NCBI GenBank assembly: GCA_916719935.1
Contig: CAKAPY010000036.1
Location: 1 to 9,905 of the forward strand
Source: an uncultured Actinomyces sp.
Lineage (GTDB): Bacteria; Actinomycetota; Actinomycetes; Actinomycetales; Actinomycetaceae
Direction: 5' to 3'
Length of the DNA: 9,905 nt
The position numbers and the translations under genes were made by a program. Below, in pieces: positions 6,827 to 9,905 of the stretch. Below the pieces are notes generated by a model that had not been told where the DNA came from, made no database searches, and saw only the letters and a list, made by a program, of their open reading frames with translations. Numbering within the stretch: the first letter of the stretch is position 1; each line of letters opens with the position of its first letter.

Positions 6827-8113
6827 TCAGGCCTCTTTACTGCGCAACCTGCGAATCAAGAGCACTGCGACAACAATCGTGAGGCCCGCGCCAGAGATTC
6901 CCAATGCCCACATTCGACGCGGAGTCGTCGTATCAACCGGAAGATCAGGTTTCACCATAACCGGATCTGCGGTCTTTTGAATCGGCGGATACAAGGGGTT
7001 TGTGGGTCCTGGCATCTTCCCGTCGTTGACGAAATTCAATGCGTTAAAGGGTGCGACGATTCCCCATCCCTCTTCGGCAGTGCGCTGGGAAGGCGTTGGG
7101 CGAAGTGCGGTGGCCAGAAGGCGATACTTCCACTGATCGGGGGTCTCGTTCGGGTACCTTGCAGCAATCAACGCAACAATTGCGCCCACGTATCCCGTCG
7201 CATACGAGGTAGAGGCTCCCTGCGTTGCGAACATGCAGTCACCGTTTGCAAAGAAGGTCGACGCAATTTGCGAACCGGGTGCAGCGATTTCTACGTGGGT
7301 ACCATGGACGACGGACTGGCTTGGGTTACCTTGCGCGTCGACCGCGGTGACCGCCAAGGCCTCGGGATATCCCGCGGGGAAGCGCACCGCGGTGTCTTGT
7401 GAACCGGAGTTTGCATTCTGTTCGACGTTTCCAGCCGAAGCGACGACCAGCGCACCCTTTGAGTGCGCGTACTGGGTGGCTGTGCGCAGGGCAACATCGT
7501 CAGAGGTCAAGGATTGCGGAACAACGATCACGCGAATTCCTTGATCCGCAGCCCAACGAATACCATCGGCTGTGCGCGCAGCTGTCGGCCCCTTGCCCGC
7601 GCGCTTGGCGTCGTCACTGGAGTCAACGTAGACGCGCACGGGGACAATAGTTGCTCGCGGAGCGAAGCCGACAACGCCTGAACCTGAGACCTCGCGTGCG
7701 GCGATCTGTCCGGCGATTGCGGTTCCATGCCCAAAGGCGTCTTTTCGCCCGTCACCAGACTCAACCAGGTCGGTACCCGGCTCAACTGAATCCTTGAAGT
7801 GGGCGTTTCCTGCGGCAACACCCGAATCAACGATCGCAACGCGCACTTGGCCCTGCGAGAGTTTCAGGGCCTCTTTCATTCCGAGGAACGAGTAGGCCGA
7901 AGGAGGCTGAGTGATCCACTTATCGATACCGATTTGGCAGCCTTCCTCGGGCTGTTTTGTGGCGGATCCCCGCTTTTGCTGCGAGCTTGTCTGGTCGCTT
8001 CCCTGAGTCTCACCCGGTGTGGGCGTATCCGCATATGCGGAAGGAAGTGCAACTGCGCCACACAGCGCCACTGCAGCAAGAGAGCTCAGCGTGCAATTTG
8101 TCAGTCGATTCAC
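6827..8113 (-). CDS. mycP: Mycosin (subtilisin-family serine protease of the ESX/type VII system)
   Basis: This is a 428-residue mycosin, an extracytoplasmic S8 serine protease tied to the ESX membrane complex. Residues 1-29 are a signal peptide with a likely cut after AYA. The triad is D96 (AIVDSGV), H129 (GHGTAIAG) and S303, with oxyanion N229 (SAGN). The nucleophile motif reads STSYATG where subtilases usually have GTSxAxP. I take the second Ser because the flanking YVGAIVALI then aligns without a gap. A C-terminal helix (about 400-420) followed by RRLRSKEA anchors it in the membrane, as in mycosins. Cys 59 and Cys 293 are the only Cys in the predicted mature protein. GTG 8113 is preferred because it overlaps the eccB stop (GTGA); a TTG at 8134 is also in frame but adds MGNGWCS ahead of a good signal peptide. 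There is no clear ribosome binding site, which fits coupling to eccB. Mycosins are needed for ESX complex stability and cleave some substrates in mycobacteria. Confidence 0.93.
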   Translation of the reverse strand: MNRLTNCTLSSLAAVALCGAVALPSAYADTPTPGETQGSDQTSSQQKRGSATKQPEEGCQIGIDKWITQPPSAYSFLGMKEALKLSQGQVRVAIVDSGVAAGNAHFKDSVEPGTDLVESGDGRKDAFGHGTAIAGQIAAREVSGSGVVGFAPRATIVPVRVYVDSSDDAKRAGKGPTAARTADGIRWAADQGIRVIVVPQSLTSDDVALRTATQYAHSKGALVVASAGNVEQNANSGSQDTAVRFPAGYPEALAVTAVDAQGNPSQSVVHGTHVEIAAPGSQIASTFFANGDCMFATQGASTSYATGYVGAIVALIAARYPNETPDQWKYRLLATALRPTPSQRTAEEGWGIVAPFNALNFVNDGKMPGPTNPLYPPIQKTADPVMVKPDLPVDTTTPRRMWALGISGAGLTIVVAVLLIRRLRSKEA

Positions 8114-9453
8114 TGAGCACCAACCGTTTCCCAAGCCGCAGCGGAAGTGAGTTCTTGACCCTCAGGAATGAGCGCTAGCCACGCTGCCGGAAGGGGAGAG
8201 ACCGCAGTTTCGGGCAGTCCCAAGCGTTGCAGCGAATCGCTGGGGTTATTTCCTAAACCGTGAGCCTTACCAATGTCAGAGACAAACACGATAGGACCGC
8301 TTGAACCACCGGAGGAGGAACGGACCAGTGCACCTGAACCGCCTCGAACATTGACCTCGCGCGGGTGAAGCTGAGCGAGCTCGGAGGTGGGAATGGACTT
8401 AAGAACGGTCTCTGCTTTGGAGTGGTTGACGACGAGTTGAGCGCATGGCGCTGCATCGGCCCCCAGAACTTCACCGACCTGGCTGGGCCAATCCGAGGGG
8501 ATGACGCCCTGGTTATTTACCGTCAGTGATGCCAGCTCTGAAAGGTCAATTATGAGGTTTTGCGGACTTCCGCGGTCTGCCCACGAGGCCTGGTAGAGCT
8601 TGTACGAGAAGTCCGTCAGCGGAGTAATAGTTCCGTCGTCAGTGATGACGTAGCGACGCGGTGTTCCGGATTCGTCGACCTCGATAATTGTTCCGACCTG
8701 TGCTGCGGTGATTCGCGGCGACATGCCTGAAACCGGGCGACCGAGGTTCGGGATATCGACGGGTGCCAAAGTTGACCCTTCGGTGAACAAGTTCAGCCAC
8801 GCTGCGCTCACCGGGGTGATGGTGCGTCCGGACAGGTCGAGCACGTTGACAATGGCTTGTGCGTGCGCAATTTCGATGGGGTAGCGGACCCCACCTGTGA
8901 CCAGGTAGAGCCTTCCTTCGTTGGAAACGAGGGCGCTGGTTGCGTTGCTGAGGCCCTCGGGGTTACCAGCAACCCAAGTTTTGATTCCAGACGAGGCCGC
9001 GCATGAGGTCCAGTCGTAGGAGTGCAGTTGGTCTGTAGTTGGGATGTCGTCGGGAACATCGCTCAGGCCGATCGCGCTTCCGCGGGGGATTCCCTCCAGT
9101 GAGGAGGTCGACACCGAGGAGGTCACAAGCTTTCCGCTTTCACTGAGAAGCTTGGCGGAGGTGACGTTAGAAACGGGGCGAAGCGTTCCTTCGATCGAGT
9201 AGTAGCGTGCACCTTCACTCTTCGTGATGATGAGGTGCGAATCTTGCCAGCCGCTGGGAAGGGTCGGCAAGAACCTGCCGACAGCAACTGCAATAAGGAC
9301 TGCAAGTGCGGCAAGTGAGGCCCCAACGATTAGAGGGCGAGTGGTTGATTTTGATTCGAGTTCTTTTCCTCCGGGAGTACCAGAGGTGAATGCCGTGACC
9401 AGGCGGCGACGATTGAAGCGCTGTGCTTCAAGGATGTCCTTATTTGATGGCAT
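8110..9453 (-). CDS. eccB: EccB, ESX/type VII secretion core subunit
   Basis: This 447-residue EccB is a single-pass subunit of the ESX membrane complex with a large extracytoplasmic domain. The short cytoplasmic N-terminus holds the family-typical segment KDILEAQRFNRRRLVTAF. One membrane helix lies at about 40-60. The outer domain contains the repeats characteristic of EccB: AAWLNLFTEG (about 217-226) and AAWLALIPEG (about 423-432) are near copies, and both GRLYLVTGGVRYPI and RRYVITDDGTITPL belong to the same repeat style. Two Cys, at about 151 (DWTSC) and 337 (APC), match the paired Cys that form a disulfide in mycobacterial EccB. ATG 9453 is chosen because it forms TAATG with the eccD stop and has GGGGGA 7 nt upstream; an ATG at 9468 would lie inside eccD past that site. 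It is slightly shorter than mycobacterial EccB (about 480-500 residues). Confidence 0.95.
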   Translation of the reverse strand: MPSNKDILEAQRFNRRRLVTAFTSGTPGGKELESKSTTRPLIVGASLAALAVLIAVAVGRFLPTLPSGWQDSHLIITKSEGARYYSIEGTLRPVSNVTSAKLLSESGKLVTSSVSTSSLEGIPRGSAIGLSDVPDDIPTTDQLHSYDWTSCAASSGIKTWVAGNPEGLSNATSALVSNEGRLYLVTGGVRYPIEIAHAQAIVNVLDLSGRTITPVSAAWLNLFTEGSTLAPVDIPNLGRPVSGMSPRITAAQVGTIIEVDESGTPRRYVITDDGTITPLTDFSYKLYQASWADRGSPQNLIIDLSELASLTVNNQGVIPSDWPSQVGEVLGADAAPCAQLVVNHSKAETVLKSIPTSELAQLHPREVNVRGGSGALVRSSSGGSSGPIVFVSDIGKAHGLGNNPSDSLQRLGLPETAVSPLPAAWLALIPEGQELTSAAAWETVGAQ

Positions 9454-9905
9454 TACAGGATCCCCCATACAAGAGTCGTGATGGGCACCAGTGCCAGCAA
9501 GCTGATGAGCGAGAGGGTGTCAGCGATTCGAGTGACCCATGGGCGCATCTTCGGATCAATAACGGTCAGTGCCAGGACAAGGCCGGTTGCAATGAAGAGC
9601 AATAGGACAATCGGAATAAGTGCCTGAGGCATAAGGATTGCGCTACCGATCGCGCTGACAAGGATCAGGATGATGCCCAGAATTGCACCGATCAGGACCT
9701 CGACCCGTGAACGCAAGGACCGCGTTGAAAGCAGAAGAGCAACGCCTCCGCAGATGAGAAGGAGTAGTGAATAGCGGGTATCAAGAAGGAGCGGGACACA
9801 GATCAAGATTCCCAGCGAAGCGCCAGTTTTAAGGGAGATGGTCAGGATATGACCGTCGTTTACCTTGCGAACAACCTGGTAGGCATCGATAGTTTCGGGG
9901 TTTCC
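9453..9905 (-). CDS. eccD: EccD C-terminal half, ESX/type VII membrane core subunit, cut by window
   Basis: This frame is open to the right edge of the window and gives the last 150 residues of a polytopic membrane protein. EccD is the highly hydrophobic ESX core subunit, normally with a ubiquitin-like N-terminal domain and 11 membrane helices. About five hydrophobic segments are visible, near visible residues 24-41, 45-60, 70-87, 93-115 and 127-148. A short basic loop (STRSLRSRVEV) precedes the third, and the protein ends in RIADTLSLISLLALVPITTLVWGIL-type sequence with a helix at the very C-terminus, as EccD does. A TTG at 9806 could be taken as a start, but coding sequence clearly continues upstream of it, so it is internal. 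Its stop overlaps the eccB start by 1 nt. The call rests on hydropathy, end pattern and position beside eccB and mycP; the N-terminal ubiquitin-like domain is outside the window. Confidence 0.84.
   Translation of the reverse strand, partial: GNPETIDAYQVVRKVNDGHILTISLKTGASLGILICVPLLLDTRYSLLLLICGGVALLLSTRSLRSRVEVLIGAILGIILILVSAIGSAILMPQALIPIVLLLFIATGLVLALTVIDPKMRPWVTRIADTLSLISLLALVPITTLVWGIL
9461..9466 (-). promoter_or_regulatory. eccB: Ribosome binding site for eccB
   Basis: On the minus strand this reads GGGGGA and lies 7 nt before ATG 9453. It sits inside the 3' end of eccD and selects ATG 9453 over the in-frame ATG 9468, which lies on the other side of the site and has no comparable spacing. 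Confidence 0.55.

Noticed and set aside
9453..9806. A separate 117-residue membrane protein starting at TTG 9806
   Set aside because: The frame remains open to the window edge with plausible coding sequence upstream, so this is the C-terminal part of a larger EccD.

Overview
The window reads as chromosomal DNA from an actinobacterium. EccB, a mycosin (MycP) and EccD are core parts of the actinobacterial ESX (type VII) secretion system. Base composition is GC-rich but clearly less so than Streptomyces or Mycobacterium. Gene order also differs from the mycobacterial ESX loci. Together these suggest a host-associated lineage such as Actinomycetaceae or a relative; that placement is inference and no genus can be fixed from this sequence. 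The window is almost wholly coding. There are no RNA genes, mobile elements or CRISPR arrays that I can support, and no stretch over 300 bases lacks a gene.

Left part (1-6799, plus strand): four tightly spaced genes form an apparent operon. They encode a MoxR-family AAA+ ATPase (5' end cut by the window), a membrane-anchored DUF58 protein with an unusually long basic N-terminus, a large polytopic TgpA-like protein with a transglutaminase-like ectodomain, and a one-pass membrane Ser/Thr kinase. The last three are coupled by 1-nt (TGATG) and 4-nt (ATGA) overlaps. MoxR + DUF58 + transglutaminase-like protein is a recurrent bacterial module. Here the transglutaminase-like domain has Asp where the catalytic Cys should be, and the kinase lacks the usual Thr residues in its activation segment.

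Right part (6827-9905, minus strand): eccD (only the C-terminal half is present), eccB and mycP are read towards the left, again with overlapping stop/start codons (TAATG, GTGA). EccD is the polytopic membrane core subunit, EccB a single-pass subunit with a large extracytoplasmic domain, and MycP the membrane-anchored subtilisin-like protease of the ESX machine.

The two operons converge on a 27-bp gap between the kinase and mycP genes. The simplest reading is one ESX locus in which the MoxR/DUF58/TgpA-like/kinase operon is a regulatory or assembly module for the secretion channel. The physical linkage is seen; the functional link is inferred.
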